In this document: positions 33,378 to 42,091 of the stretch, in pieces | Layout of the letters: the number at the start of each line of letters is the position of its first letter | Numbering within the stretch: the stretch's first letter is position 1 | Assembly (NCBI GenBank): GCA_029931975.1 | Contig: JAOZQY010000002.1 | Span: 91,799 to 138,866, forward strand | DNA: 47,068 nt | Origin: Bacteroidales bacterium | GTDB lineage: Bacteria > Bacteroidota > Bacteroidia > Bacteroidales > GCA-2748055 | Direction of reading: 5' to 3' | Notes under the pieces: model-generated | The model's input: only the letters and a program-made list of their open reading frames with translations | What the model was told of the DNA's origin: nothing | Databases searched by the model: none | Program-made: the position numbers and the translations under genes

Positions 33378-35087
33378 CTAGTAAAGTGAAACCTTAATTT
33401 CGGAGGCCCAGGAAGTCAGCTTTTTTCCCTGCAAAGCCTGGGGCCATTTGGATAGTTTCAATTCCATATCGAGTAGATCGGCAGGCTCAGTCACCAGAGG
33501 CAGATTCTCAGCTGTGAGCGTCAGACAGTAGCCATCGTCCGACAGCTCCAGGTAATTTAGCGGATAGCGCTCTCCCCCAAATAGGAGTGCTCTGGCCGTC
33601 GCTTTCAGGGAGAAGTCATCCATGGGCAGCGAAAACCAGATCCGTAGCTCATCACCCAGTATTTTCATGCGGGTGATCCGGGGAAGTTCCCTGTAGGGCA
33701 GGATGGCATTGGGAGTGGCATACCTGAAGGGAATCCCTTCAATGAGCTTCCCTGCGTCGTAGGCCCCGATGTCGGGTCGTCTGCCTTTGTAATCCAGGAT
33801 CAGCTCCTTAGTTTTTTTCCCCTTGTCCACACAGGGGGATCCCTCCTGCAGCCTGAAATCGTTGTGGTAGGGATCGCGGAACAGGGGGTCGGCCACCATG
33901 CCCTTTTTTTCAAAGCCCCTGGAAGTGAGCAGGGCCGGGAAAGGCACATTGGAACAGTCGTAATCGAAGTAATTAAAATTCCCCAGATTGTAAATCCCAA
34001 AAGTATCTGAACCCTCCGAAACACAGGCGTTGTTGAAGTGGTTTACATGGCTGTTCTCCCAGATATTCCTGGGACTTCCGATCATATCAAAATCCACCTG
34101 CCAGCTGTTATTAAAAATATGAAGGGGCCGGCTCAGTGAGTCACCTTCGCTGGCGATCTTAAAGATGGTCCACCCGTCCTCCGAATCGGGCAGACTCACA
34201 GCGGTGTTGCCATAGATGTAGATATCCCCGCCCTGCACCTCGGTGATGGACACAAAGGCATGGCCATTGATCATATGGTTATGGTAGAAATGCAGGTTCA
34301 GGGCATGCACCTCCGGTTCCAGCACATTATCGGAAGTGTTGATGATGGTGTTCCGGTAGATCTCCCCGTTGGTGCAGGCCAGCGCATCATAGGCTCCATT
34401 GTTTATCTGCGACAGCCTGAAAGCATTGAATGTATTTCGGATCTGGTTGTCGCGCAGCACAAAGACCCCGCTGATCTCGCTCCCCTGGAAGAGGCTGCCA
34501 TTGTAATGCTTGTGAATGCCGTGATGAATCTCATCCCATGAGTAGCCTTCGGCATGGCTCCATACCCGCTCATCCTGCTCCCAGCTGCACTGCTCCACCA
34601 GGAAGTGATGACTATTGCGACCCGTGGCAAAGAGCGCTCGCTTTCCGCCATAGAGATCACAATCCCGCAGGGAGAGATAAGAAGTATTGTCGGCCCGTAC
34701 CAGGTCGGTCCAGCACTTACGTATGGTAAATTGTCCGATTACAATCCAGGAGCAGTTTTTCAGGCTGAAAGCCTGGTGCTGAAGGTTCATGCCCGGCTGT
34801 GTGGCGCCATCAATAATGCTTGGTTTCCGTCCGCTTCCAGAAATCACCACCGGCGAATTTGGCGCACCATGCAGGTTCTCCAGGGTGTAACCTCCGGAAT
34901 AAATACCCGGAGCAAAGAGCACTGTATCGCCCGGCTGCGCTGCGTTTATTATTGTCACGATCTTTTCATGTTTCATCTCCGGCTCCACCCTTGTAGTTTC
35001 TGCAATGGTCTGCGTATGCAAAATCACCAGTCCCAACATGGTTGTTAACACCAACCTCCAACTTCTCCAAATGCTCAATAATCTCAT
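33378..35087 (-). CDS. Secreted right-handed beta-helix protein
   Basis: 569 residues with a signal segment (residues about 8-28, ending QTIAETT). The body opens with 'IVTIINAAQPGDTVLFAPGI' and 'PVVISGSGRKPSIIDGA', typical of PL6/DUF-type parallel beta-helix polysaccharide lyases and pectate-binding proteins, followed by rungs such as 'SYLSLRDCDLYGGKRALFAT', 'VFVLRDNQIRNTFNAFRLSQ' and 'LHFYHNHMINGHAFVSI'. Near 400-430 is the 'DPLFRDPYHNDFRLQEGSPC' and 'DYKGRRPDIGAYD' ending common to these helices, then a C-terminal beta domain of about 110 residues. No catalytic set can be assigned with confidence. Placed 9 bases upstream of GH105 on the same strand, so probably acts on the same polymer. Confidence 0.72.
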   Translation of the reverse strand: MRLLSIWRSWRLVLTTMLGLVILHTQTIAETTRVEPEMKHEKIVTIINAAQPGDTVLFAPGIYSGGYTLENLHGAPNSPVVISGSGRKPSIIDGATQPGMNLQHQAFSLKNCSWIVIGQFTIRKCWTDLVRADNTSYLSLRDCDLYGGKRALFATGRNSHHFLVEQCSWEQDERVWSHAEGYSWDEIHHGIHKHYNGSLFQGSEISGVFVLRDNQIRNTFNAFRLSQINNGAYDALACTNGEIYRNTIINTSDNVLEPEVHALNLHFYHNHMINGHAFVSITEVQGGDIYIYGNTAVSLPDSEDGWTIFKIASEGDSLSRPLHIFNNSWQVDFDMIGSPRNIWENSHVNHFNNACVSEGSDTFGIYNLGNFNYFDYDCSNVPFPALLTSRGFEKKGMVADPLFRDPYHNDFRLQEGSPCVDKGKKTKELILDYKGRRPDIGAYDAGKLIEGIPFRYATPNAILPYRELPRITRMKILGDELRIWFSLPMDDFSLKATARALLFGGERYPLNYLELSDDGYCLTLTAENLPLVTEPADLLDMELKLSKWPQALQGKKLTSWASEIKVSLY

Positions 35088-35338
35088 TATTTTTTCAGTA
35101 GTTCATTATTCTTTTTGATCAGATTCATAAATATACTTTAAACCGTCGTATAAACTGTGAAAAGGCACATATTCTCTATTTTCACAGGTCAAATACTTAT
35201 ATCCCATCTTTGAAGCTTAACTGTTAGCCTTTGATCCCTTAATAGATCATTAATATATTTTCTGGCTACACTAAAAAGCCTTCACTTTTATTAATTTGAC
35301 AATGACTGGTATATAGCTTACATTTAGTGTTCATACTC
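35088..35338. other. Intergenic region with a 9-base inverted repeat
   Basis: About 250 AT-rich bases upstream of the beta-helix gene. They hold an inverted repeat at 35155-35187 (CTGTGAAAA, 15-base spacer, TTTTCACAG) that could be an operator or a hairpin. No gene recognised. The stretch must contain the promoter of the minus-strand beta-helix/GH105 unit, but no clear TTTG/TAnnTTTG pair was found. Confidence 0.4.
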
Positions 35339-35356
35339 TCATGGAATCCTATTTGT

Positions 35357-35512
35357 ATGAACTTAAACATTCACTACAGGCTGGCCAGGGTCGTCTTCTG
35401 GGTTGCTCAGATTTTAGGCATCATAATCAGCTTATTCCTGGTCTTAAGGGAAGATCAGAGTCTCGTGATGAACGCTGATTCTGCTTTTTTCTTCGCTTGC
35501 GATAGTTGTTAA
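35357..35512 (+). pseudogene. Truncated small membrane protein
   Basis: From the ATG at 35357 the frame reads MNLNIHYRLARVVFWVAQIL then GIIISLFLVL, a convincing first membrane helix like those of small Bacteroidota membrane proteins ('ARI.FW.A.I.G...SLF'). It then turns into non-conserved residues that are the antisense of the DUF3592 gene's end and stops. It probably is the 5' stub of a gene whose remainder was lost where the two genes now meet. Confidence 0.35.
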
Positions 35513-35903
35513 AGGAAAGGTAAAAGGCATACCATACCGTTAAAAGGATAATGGGAAGCACTATGTAGCCCTTCAGGTAGAACCAGGTAAAGGTGGCCAC
35601 ACAGTTTACAGTCGGATCGCTGGGCTTATAGAAGATGGTGAGGGTGCGGCCCGGAGCGTATTCGTAGTTGGCAGGTCCATAGGTCTTGTACATGATTTCC
35701 CCGGCCTCAAAGCTAATCTCACTGGCTTCCTCCAGCTCCCGTTTGCCCATGATATCCTCCACGATCCGCACGGTATATTGCTTTACGGTTCCTGTGGCAC
35801 GCTTGCCGGTAGTGAGCAATTGCCAGTGTCGTGACAGGGGGAGGATCAGAATCAGGAGGCTGATTCCAATGAAGGTCCATTTGCTGATACTGTATACTTT
35901 CAT
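35427..35903 (-). CDS. DUF3592-type membrane protein
   Basis: About 158 residues from the ATG at 35903 (an upstream TTG would add five). Two membrane helices (about 5-25 and 108-130) flank a small extracytoplasmic beta domain with 'GTVKQYTVRIVEDIMGKREL', 'YKTYGPANYEYAPGRTLTIF' and YKPSDPTVNCVATF, matching the DUF3592 layout in which a helix-beta-helix protein has a 'G..V.V.Y.P.NP' loop. Function unknown. The last dozen residues (after KKQNQRSSRDS) overlap the antisense of a truncated gene and may not be original, so the C-terminus could have been changed by a deletion. Confidence 0.65.
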   Translation of the reverse strand: MKVYSISKWTFIGISLLILILPLSRHWQLLTTGKRATGTVKQYTVRIVEDIMGKRELEEASEISFEAGEIMYKTYGPANYEYAPGRTLTIFYKPSDPTVNCVATFTWFYLKGYIVLPIILLTVWYAFYLSFNNYRKRRKKQNQRSSRDSDLPLRPGIS

Positions 35904-35993
35904 GGCCGGGAGCTGCAATATAGCATACCCGCTGTGTTAAAACAAATCCTTAAATTGGGTTTCAAATACACCCAAACCAATCAACACAGAAAT

Positions 35994-38900
35994 ATGAAAA
36001 GAATAGGAATGAGTTGCGCACTTTCTCTGGTACTCGGGTTCACATCCATGATGCTGTCAGGGATCGACCCCAACGATACCAGGCTGATGGAACAGGCAGC
36101 TATCAGTCAGGATCACATCGCTTTTATATATGCCAACGACCTCTGGGTGGCAAACCTGGACGGATCGCAGCCCAGGCGGCTAACGGTGGATGAAGGTCTT
36201 GAATCGAGTCCCCACTTTTCGCCCGATGGAAAGCATATTGCATTCAGTGCCGAATATGACGGCAATACAGATGTTTTCCTGCTCCCGGTGGAAGGGGGTA
36301 TTCCAAAGAGGCTCACCTGGCATCCCTTTGCCGACCGGGTGGCCGGCTTTACGCCCGATGGAGAAAAAGTGCTTTTTCTTTCCATGCGGACCGTTCATAC
36401 CGGCCGGTTTCTGCAATTGCATACCGTTCCCCTGGAAGGCGGCTTCCCCGAAAAACTGGAGATCCCCAATGCCTTCCATACCTCCTACTCGCCCGATGGT
36501 AATTCCATGGTCTATACGCCCATCAGTGATAAATTCAGGGAGTGGAAAAACTACCGGGGAGGCACCATGTCCACCCTGTGGATCTACTCTTTTACGGATC
36601 GCTCCAAGGTGGAGGTCCCCAAACCCGAGGGAGGCAGCAATGATATCGAACCCATGTGGATCGGCGATCTGATCTACTTCCTCAGCGACCGGAACGGAGA
36701 GTTTAATCTATACACCTACCATACGGTTAGCAAAGAGATCAAGCAGCTCACCGATTACAAGGACTTCCCCATTGTAGGTGCTTCAAGTCATCAGGACAAG
36801 ATTATCTACGAACAGGAGGGCTACCTCCATATCTTCGATACCGAAAGTGCCACTTCGAAAAAACTCACCATTGGCATCGCGGCAGATCTGCTGGAACTTC
36901 GTCCCCGTTTTGTGAAGGGCGATCGCTACATACGCTGGGCCCAGATCTCTCCCAGCGGTGCACGTGCGGTATTCGATTTCCGTGGCGATATAGTAAGCGT
37001 GCCCGCCGACAAGGGCGATGCCCGGAACCTGACAACAAGCACCGGGGCCCATGAAAAATATCCGGCCTGGTCGCCCGACGGCAAGCTGGTGGCCTGTTTT
37101 TCCGATGCTTCGGGCGAATACAAATTGCATTTACTTCCCCAGGATGGCAGGGGAGAGGCAAGGGTCCTCCCGCTGCAAGGCACCGGCTTTTATGCTTTTA
37201 TAAACTGGTCGCCCGACAGCAAGAGCCTTAGCTATGTGGACAATGGCAGGAATTTATATATCATGGACATTGTTTCGGGATTGGTAAATATGATTGATTC
37301 GGACGAGCTATACCAGCCCGGTCCCTTCAGAGCGATCCATGGCGACTGGTCGGCCGATTCCAAATGGATTGCCTATACCAAACTGACCAGCACCAACTTC
37401 AAACAGGTCTTTCTCTATTCGGTGGATCAGAAGCAGTCCTATGCTGTTTCGGACGGACTAAGCGATGTCGCCGAGCCGGTATTTGACCGCGGGGGCAAGT
37501 ATCTGTACTTTTTTGCGTCGACCGATGCGGGACCGGTGGTAAACTGGTTCGATCAGAGCAATGAGGATATGGAAATGACTCGCAATATCTACCTGACTAC
37601 CCTGCAGAAAGAAACCCTTTCGCCCTTTGCCAAAGAGAGTGACGAAGAGAAGGTAGAAGCGGAGAACGGGGAGAAGGAGAAGGGGGAAAAAGGCAGTGAC
37701 CCTGCAGAGAAAAAAGACAGGAAGAAAAAGAAGAAGGCCGAAGAGGAGCCCAAAGATGAGGTAACTCCGGTGAAGATCGACCTGGAAGGTATTCAGAACA
37801 GGATCATTGCTATTCCCGTAGATGCGGGCGATTTGTCCGGACTGGGCTCGGCCAAAGAGAATCAAGTGATCTACCTGGTCCGAAGCGAAGGAAAGCAGAT
37901 GATGCATGTATACGATCTGGAGGAGCGTGAAGACAAGGATATCGCTGAAGTTGATTCTTACGAGCTTTCAGCCGATGGTAAGAAGATGCTCTACAGCAAA
38001 GGTCGCAAATGGGGCATCGCCGATGCTGGTGCCAGACCCGATCCCGAGAAGGGAAACCTGAATACGGGCAGCATAGAGGTGAAAATCGATCCCCTGGCCG
38101 AATGGCCCCAGATATTTGATGAAGCCTGGCGCATCAACCGCGATTATTTTTACGATCCGGGCATGCATGGTGCCGACTGGCCTGCCATGAAAGAGAAGTA
38201 TGCCCAATTCCTGCCCCACCTGAGCTGCCGGGCCGACCTGAACAGGGTGATTATGTGGATGTGCAGCGAGCTGTCGGTGGGACATCACCGTGTGGGCGGC
38301 GGCGATTGGATGGCGGAGGCCGACCGGGTGAATGGTGGATTGCTGGGAGCGGACTTCGTAATTGAGCAAAACCGCTACCGGATCGCAAAGGTCTTCGAGG
38401 GATTGAACTGGAACCCGGAGCTGCGTTCGCCCCTTACCGAACCGGGATTGAATGTGAAGACCGGAGAATTTCTTCTGAAGGTGAATGGGGTGGAACTGAC
38501 CGCCGCTACGAACCTCTACAAACCTTTCGAAAACACCGCAGGAAAGATTGTCTACCTGGAAGTGGGTCCCCATGCAGATGGCAGCGGATCGCGGGAGATC
38601 CAGGTTGTTCCTGTGGATAGTGAATATTCGCTAAGGAACCGCGACTGGGTGGAGGGCAACCTGAAGAAGGTACACAAAGCCACGGACGGACAGGTGGCCT
38701 ATGTGTATGTGCCCAACACGGCGGGAGCGGGACACGAATATTTCAAACGCTACTTCTTTCCCCAGGCCAACAAGAAGGCCATCATTATTGATGAACGCTA
38801 CAACGGGGGAGGTTCCCTGGCGGATTATTATATCGACATCCTGCTCAGGCCCTACCAGTCGCACTGGAACATGCGTTACGGTCAGGATCTGAAATCGCCC

Positions 38901-39290
38901 TCTGCTTCCATCCAGGGCCCCAAGGTGATGATCATCGATGAGAATGCCGGTTCGGGGGGCGATATGCTGCCCTTTATGTTCCGCAAGTTCAATGTGGGAA
39001 CCATGGTGGGCAAGACCACCTGGGGTGGACTGGTGGGAGTGCTTGGCTTCCCCGAATTGCTGGATGGCGGGTATGTTACAGCGCCCAATGTGGCCATTTG
39101 GACCGAGGATGGATTTATCATTGAGAACGTTGGTGTGGCGCCGGATATCGATGTGGAGCAAAGTCCATCGGCAGTCATCGACGGACGCGATCCTCAGCTG
39201 GAAAAGGCCATCGAGGTGGCCCTGGAACAGCTGAAGCAAAATCCGCCCCGTGAGCCGGTCAGACCAGCTTACCCCAAAAGAGTTAGATAG
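35994..39290 (+). CDS. Tricorn-like S41 family protease, exported
   Basis: About 1098 residues from the ATG at 35994, which begins a signal peptide (MKRIGMSCALSLVLGFTSMM); an upstream in-frame start would only add a leader. Two beta-propeller-like sections follow with WD40/PD40-type 'FSPDGKHIAFSAEYDGN', 'WSPDGKLVACFSDASGEYKL' repeats. A lysine/glutamate-rich linker (about 560-600) precedes the tricorn C1 region, a PDZ-like segment (FLLKVNGVELTAATNLYKPF), then the S41 core with the catalytic serine in NAGSGGDMLPFMF (about residue 987) and GKTTWGGLVGVLG. The tricorn-type histidine is likely in ELSVGHHRVGGGD. It degrades peptides in the periplasm. Complete and similar in length to family members of 1050-1100 residues. 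Confidence 0.88.
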   Translation: MKRIGMSCALSLVLGFTSMMLSGIDPNDTRLMEQAAISQDHIAFIYANDLWVANLDGSQPRRLTVDEGLESSPHFSPDGKHIAFSAEYDGNTDVFLLPVEGGIPKRLTWHPFADRVAGFTPDGEKVLFLSMRTVHTGRFLQLHTVPLEGGFPEKLEIPNAFHTSYSPDGNSMVYTPISDKFREWKNYRGGTMSTLWIYSFTDRSKVEVPKPEGGSNDIEPMWIGDLIYFLSDRNGEFNLYTYHTVSKEIKQLTDYKDFPIVGASSHQDKIIYEQEGYLHIFDTESATSKKLTIGIAADLLELRPRFVKGDRYIRWAQISPSGARAVFDFRGDIVSVPADKGDARNLTTSTGAHEKYPAWSPDGKLVACFSDASGEYKLHLLPQDGRGEARVLPLQGTGFYAFINWSPDSKSLSYVDNGRNLYIMDIVSGLVNMIDSDELYQPGPFRAIHGDWSADSKWIAYTKLTSTNFKQVFLYSVDQKQSYAVSDGLSDVAEPVFDRGGKYLYFFASTDAGPVVNWFDQSNEDMEMTRNIYLTTLQKETLSPFAKESDEEKVEAENGEKEKGEKGSDPAEKKDRKKKKKAEEEPKDEVTPVKIDLEGIQNRIIAIPVDAGDLSGLGSAKENQVIYLVRSEGKQMMHVYDLEEREDKDIAEVDSYELSADGKKMLYSKGRKWGIADAGARPDPEKGNLNTGSIEVKIDPLAEWPQIFDEAWRINRDYFYDPGMHGADWPAMKEKYAQFLPHLSCRADLNRVIMWMCSELSVGHHRVGGGDWMAEADRVNGGLLGADFVIEQNRYRIAKVFEGLNWNPELRSPLTEPGLNVKTGEFLLKVNGVELTAATNLYKPFENTAGKIVYLEVGPHADGSGSREIQVVPVDSEYSLRNRDWVEGNLKKVHKATDGQVAYVYVPNTAGAGHEYFKRYFFPQANKKAIIIDERYNGGGSLADYYIDILLRPYQSHWNMRYGQDLKSPSASIQGPKVMIIDENAGSGGDMLPFMFRKFNVGTMVGKTTWGGLVGVLGFPELLDGGYVTAPNVAIWTEDGFIIENVGVAPDIDVEQSPSAVIDGRDPQLEKAIEVALEQLKQNPPREPVRPAYPKRVR

Positions 39291-39327
39291 TGCCTAGTTA
39301 GTGCCTGGTGCCCTGCGCTATTTTTTT

Positions 39328-39365
39328 TGATTGCATCATTTGATCGTATGCAAATGATGCAATCA
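39328..39365. repeat. 15-base inverted repeat with 8-base loop (copy 2)
   Basis: TGATTGCATCATTTG, loop ATCGTATG, then the reverse complement of the first arm. Related to the hairpin at 14908-14947: both have ATTTG/CAAAT inner arms and an 8-base loop ending in TATG, but the outer nine bases (GATTGCATC here, GATGCAATC there) are in opposite orientation. A run of eight T precedes it. Confidence 0.8.
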
Positions 39366-39456
39366 CCATGGTTTCGTGGGAAAACATACCTTGGACATCC
39401 CTCAATAATTCAACAGGACCAAGTTTAAAACCTGTAAGCCCGTTTCGCAATTTCCG

Positions 39457-39478
39457 GATGTCACATGGTTGTGACATC
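39457..39478. promoter_or_regulatory. Palindrome GATGTCACA-N4-TGTGACATC
   Basis: Nine-base perfect arms around TGGT, well placed as an operator about 300 bases upstream of the secreted protein gene. The half site TCACA/TGTGA resembles CRP/FNR-family sites but in the opposite arrangement and with a 4-base spacer. Confidence 0.5.
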
Positions 39479-39610
39479 GGTGCAAAATAGCATTGATCTT
39501 TGAGTTTTCTTTTCTGGAAGCATTATCTCTGTAACCCTTGTCATTCAAGGATTCTTAAGAAATAGTCAGTAAGCTATGATTGTATCGCTGTTATTCATAG
39601 GGCTGAAAAA

Positions 39611-39626
39611 GTCACAGTGCCGTGAC
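39611..39626. promoter_or_regulatory. Second, weaker GTCAC-N6-GTGAC site
   Basis: GTCACAGTGCCGTGAC, flanked by AAA and ATTT, repeats the GTCAC/GTGAC half sites of the palindrome at 39457 with a 6-base spacer. It lies closer to the gene start at 39779. Confidence 0.35.
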
Positions 39627-39778
39627 ATTTGACTTTGCCCGTAAGAGCTTACCGGATATGCAAAGGCTTGTAGGGAACACTGATAATCCGTTGATGTTTG
39701 GGATATGTCCAAAAAACATACCCGGTTGACTCGTGTCCTTTTGCGTGTTAACTTGCTATAGACTAAAATTACCGGACC

Positions 39779-40195
39779 ATGAAGAGATTTACGATTTTTG
39801 CAGCTGTGTTGCTGTTGACAGGTATGGCCTTCGGACAATGCCTGCAGAAAGGGAACCTGGTGGGCGTGCACCACCTCGTGCTAACGCCCAATGAAGGATA
39901 TACCCTGAATCAGGTAGCCAAATTCTATGCGAATGAGTACTGTCCGGCCTACGAAAAGGCTTTTCCCGGTTTTGATGTGTATTTCAGCATGGCCAACCGG
40001 GGAGAGTTTGTGGGAGAGTGTGGCCTGATCTTCATCTGCGAATCTAAGGAAATCAGGGATAAGTATTGGCCGGCGAAGGATGAACCTTCCCTGGAGGCTG
40101 AAGCAGGTTACAAGAAGATGGAGAAGGTTTGGGATAAACTTGGTAAAATGGCGGTTGTGAGTTCTGATGGCCACACAGATTTCGTCATCTACTGA
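39779..40195 (+). CDS. Small secreted protein of unknown function
   Basis: 138 residues, signal peptide MKRFTIFAAVLLLTGMAFGQ, then a globular domain of about 118 residues with 'GNLVGVHHLVLTPNEGYTLN' and FYANEYCPAYEKAFPGFDVY segments and two or three cysteines. The alternating strand/helix pattern and 'VGVHHL.L.P' start recall dimeric alpha-beta barrel (NIPSNAP-like) folds, but I cannot assign it. Preceded by a long region with two palindromes, suggesting regulated expression. Confidence 0.6.
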   Translation: MKRFTIFAAVLLLTGMAFGQCLQKGNLVGVHHLVLTPNEGYTLNQVAKFYANEYCPAYEKAFPGFDVYFSMANRGEFVGECGLIFICESKEIRDKYWPAKDEPSLEAEAGYKKMEKVWDKLGKMAVVSSDGHTDFVIY

Positions 40196-40234
40196 GCATT
40201 ACATGCCCGGCTCCCGATCTACCCGGCTCCTGTG

Positions 40235-41347
40235 CTATTTGGAGCGGATCCACTGAGCGAAAAACTTATCCTGTACGCTGAGCCGGCCTGCATCATCGTG
40301 GATAAATTCCTTGCCCCTCAGACTTAAAACAGCCTGCGATACGGAGCTGGCCGCACCGAGATTATGTGCGGAGAGGAACTCACCCGAGGTGTGTTTTTCC
40401 ACCATACCTTCCAGAGCAATGGCTCTCAGCGTCCGGTATTGATTTGTTGTAAGCAGGTTGAGGTAGTTGGCATAGATGGGCTCGTTTTCATGAAGAATGG
40501 TACGCATGGTCGCATGTACCTCCTTTTCTGTGACCTTTTTAAAGGAACTGTATAAGCGATTGCATAAGAACTGCACATAGAAGGTATGGAGACCTGTGTA
40601 GCCTTCGATACATTTCAGAGCTTCATCATCAATGCTTTTCCCCTTATTAGAAAAGTGCATGCGGATGAAGGGGAAATAGGAATCCCGTTCAATAAGGTCA
40701 AGAAACATGAGTTCTGTGGAGTTGAAAAAGGGACGTGAGGGCTGTGAGAACATCTCTGCTAACATATGCTTTTTGCTTCCAGAGAAAATATAGCTGATGT
40801 TACTAAATCTTTGAACATAGGACCTCAGGCGAGCTTCAACATTTTTTTCCGGGTAGGAGGCAATCTGCTGGAATTCATCAATGGCAAGCACAAAGGATTG
40901 CTTCTTTCTCGAAAGAAGATCAAAAATCAAATCCATTGTCAGTACAGTGTCCTGCTCATTTCGGATATCCAGTGAGATCCTCGGTTCGCCAGTCAGCTGA
41001 TCAAAGCTAAGGCCGGGACGAAGGGCGCTCAGCTTCTTGAGGAAGCCTTTCCATGCACTTTCAGTATTGGATAAGGATCTGAGTACGGCATTGCTGAAAA
41101 CTTCTGCAAACTCATCCAGAGCTGTGGTAGCCAGGATATCAAAATAGATTGGGATTTGTGTGAAATTCTTTGGTAATTGGCCAAATGTATGCATAATTAA
41201 ACCTGTTTTACCCATTCTTCTGGCAGATATCAAGGTTATATTCCGCTGATTCTCTATAGCATTCAAAAGCCTTTCTGCCTCTAATGACCTGTTACAGAAG
41301 TATTCACTGGATCTATACCCTGTTGTTGGGAAGGGGTTGTATTTCAT
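40235..41347 (-). CDS. AAA ATPase, archaeal-ATPase (STAND-like) type
   Basis: About 370 residues from the ATG at 41347. Begins MKYNPFPTTGYRSSEYFCNR, the family's entry motif for a nucleotide-binding ATPase that starts near a 'F..R..E...L' segment. P-loop: LISARRMGKTGLI (R-M-G-K-T), Walker B: FVLAIDEFQQIASY, sensor region 'YIFSGSKKHMLAEMFSQPSR'. The C-terminal 70 residues form a winged-helix-like domain ('LLTTNQYRTLRAIALEGM', 'GAASSVSQAVLSLRGKEFIH'). Homologous to archaeal ATPase-family (PF01637) proteins of Bacteroidota with no settled role, sometimes mobile or defence-linked. No partner gene is adjacent. Confidence 0.8.
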   Translation of the reverse strand: MKYNPFPTTGYRSSEYFCNRSLEAERLLNAIENQRNITLISARRMGKTGLIMHTFGQLPKNFTQIPIYFDILATTALDEFAEVFSNAVLRSLSNTESAWKGFLKKLSALRPGLSFDQLTGEPRISLDIRNEQDTVLTMDLIFDLLSRKKQSFVLAIDEFQQIASYPEKNVEARLRSYVQRFSNISYIFSGSKKHMLAEMFSQPSRPFFNSTELMFLDLIERDSYFPFIRMHFSNKGKSIDDEALKCIEGYTGLHTFYVQFLCNRLYSSFKKVTEKEVHATMRTILHENEPIYANYLNLLTTNQYRTLRAIALEGMVEKHTSGEFLSAHNLGAASSVSQAVLSLRGKEFIHDDAGRLSVQDKFFAQWIRSK

Positions 41348-41479
41348 AATATATGTTACGTAAAATATGTAACGCAAATTATGGAATATTCTGTACTTTT
41401 CAAAATTTGAGGAAGGTGGGAAGATGTCAGTGTCGCTCTTTGGCTCAAATCAAGAAAATGTGCTAAATTGTACTTGCTA

Positions 41480-42073
41480 ATGAAGTTTATCACTGCCTAT
41501 AGCTTATTGCTGATTTGTATTGCAGGCACCGCCCAGGAATTTGATGTTTATCTGGATGCCCGCGACGGAAAGGCCTACAAAACAGTGGAGATCGGCAGCC
41601 AGGTATGGATGGCCGAAAATCTGAACTATGAATCTGAAAGCTCCAATGCTATATTCTCAAGAAATACGGGCCTGGCAGATATATTTGGCCGTCTGTATTG
41701 CTGGGAAGTAGCAAAGGAGGTTTGTCCGGATGGCTGGCATCTTCCCTCGGACGCAGATTGGACCCTGTTGGCAGATCATCTTGGAGGAGAAGCAGTTGCC
41801 GGGGGTATCATGAAAGAAATGAGTACTTATTGGGTTTCGCTCCATGAAGAAGCAAGCAATAAAAGCGGTTTTTCTGCTTTGCCTGGCGGCTTACTGGAAA
41901 AGCCCACAGATGGTTCATATCCCTATATGGGCGAAATGGGTTTTTTCTGGTCCACCCAGGAAAAATCTCGTTCCGATGCGTGGTTCCGCTATGTGAAATA
42001 CGATGGCACGCTGCTGAAAGCCGGCAGTGGCGATAAAGAAAATGGGATGTCGGTTCGCTGCCTGAAAAATTAG
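41480..42073 (+). CDS. FISUMP-domain secreted protein
   Basis: About 197 residues from the ATG at 41480 (a start four codons earlier is less likely). Signal peptide MKFITAYSLLLICIAGTAQ, then the FISUMP (Fibrobacter succinogenes major paralogous) domain: 'DGKAYKTVEIGSQVWMAENL', 'GRLYCWEVAKEVCPDGWHLP' and 'WTLLADHLGG', 'SGFSALPGG', 'FFWSTQEKSRSDAWFRYV' and 'GMSVRCLKN' at the end. Such domains are C-type-lectin-like and usually face outward. Function unknown. Complete, convergent with the GH78 gene, 18 bases apart. Confidence 0.85.
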   Translation: MKFITAYSLLLICIAGTAQEFDVYLDARDGKAYKTVEIGSQVWMAENLNYESESSNAIFSRNTGLADIFGRLYCWEVAKEVCPDGWHLPSDADWTLLADHLGGEAVAGGIMKEMSTYWVSLHEEASNKSGFSALPGGLLEKPTDGSYPYMGEMGFFWSTQEKSRSDAWFRYVKYDGTLLKAGSGDKENGMSVRCLKN

Positions 42074-42091
42074 GCATTTTCAGGAGTGTAT

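Larger units (their letters stand above)
39291..39778. other. Gene-free region of about 490 bases with three palindromes
   Basis: Between the tricorn gene and the small secreted protein. It contains a hairpin repeat (39328-39365), an operator-like palindrome (39457-39478) and a weaker related site (39611-39626), listed separately. A short direct repeat TAGTGCCTAG/TTAGTGCCTGG lies just after the tricorn stop. No coding capacity recognised. Confidence 0.5.
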
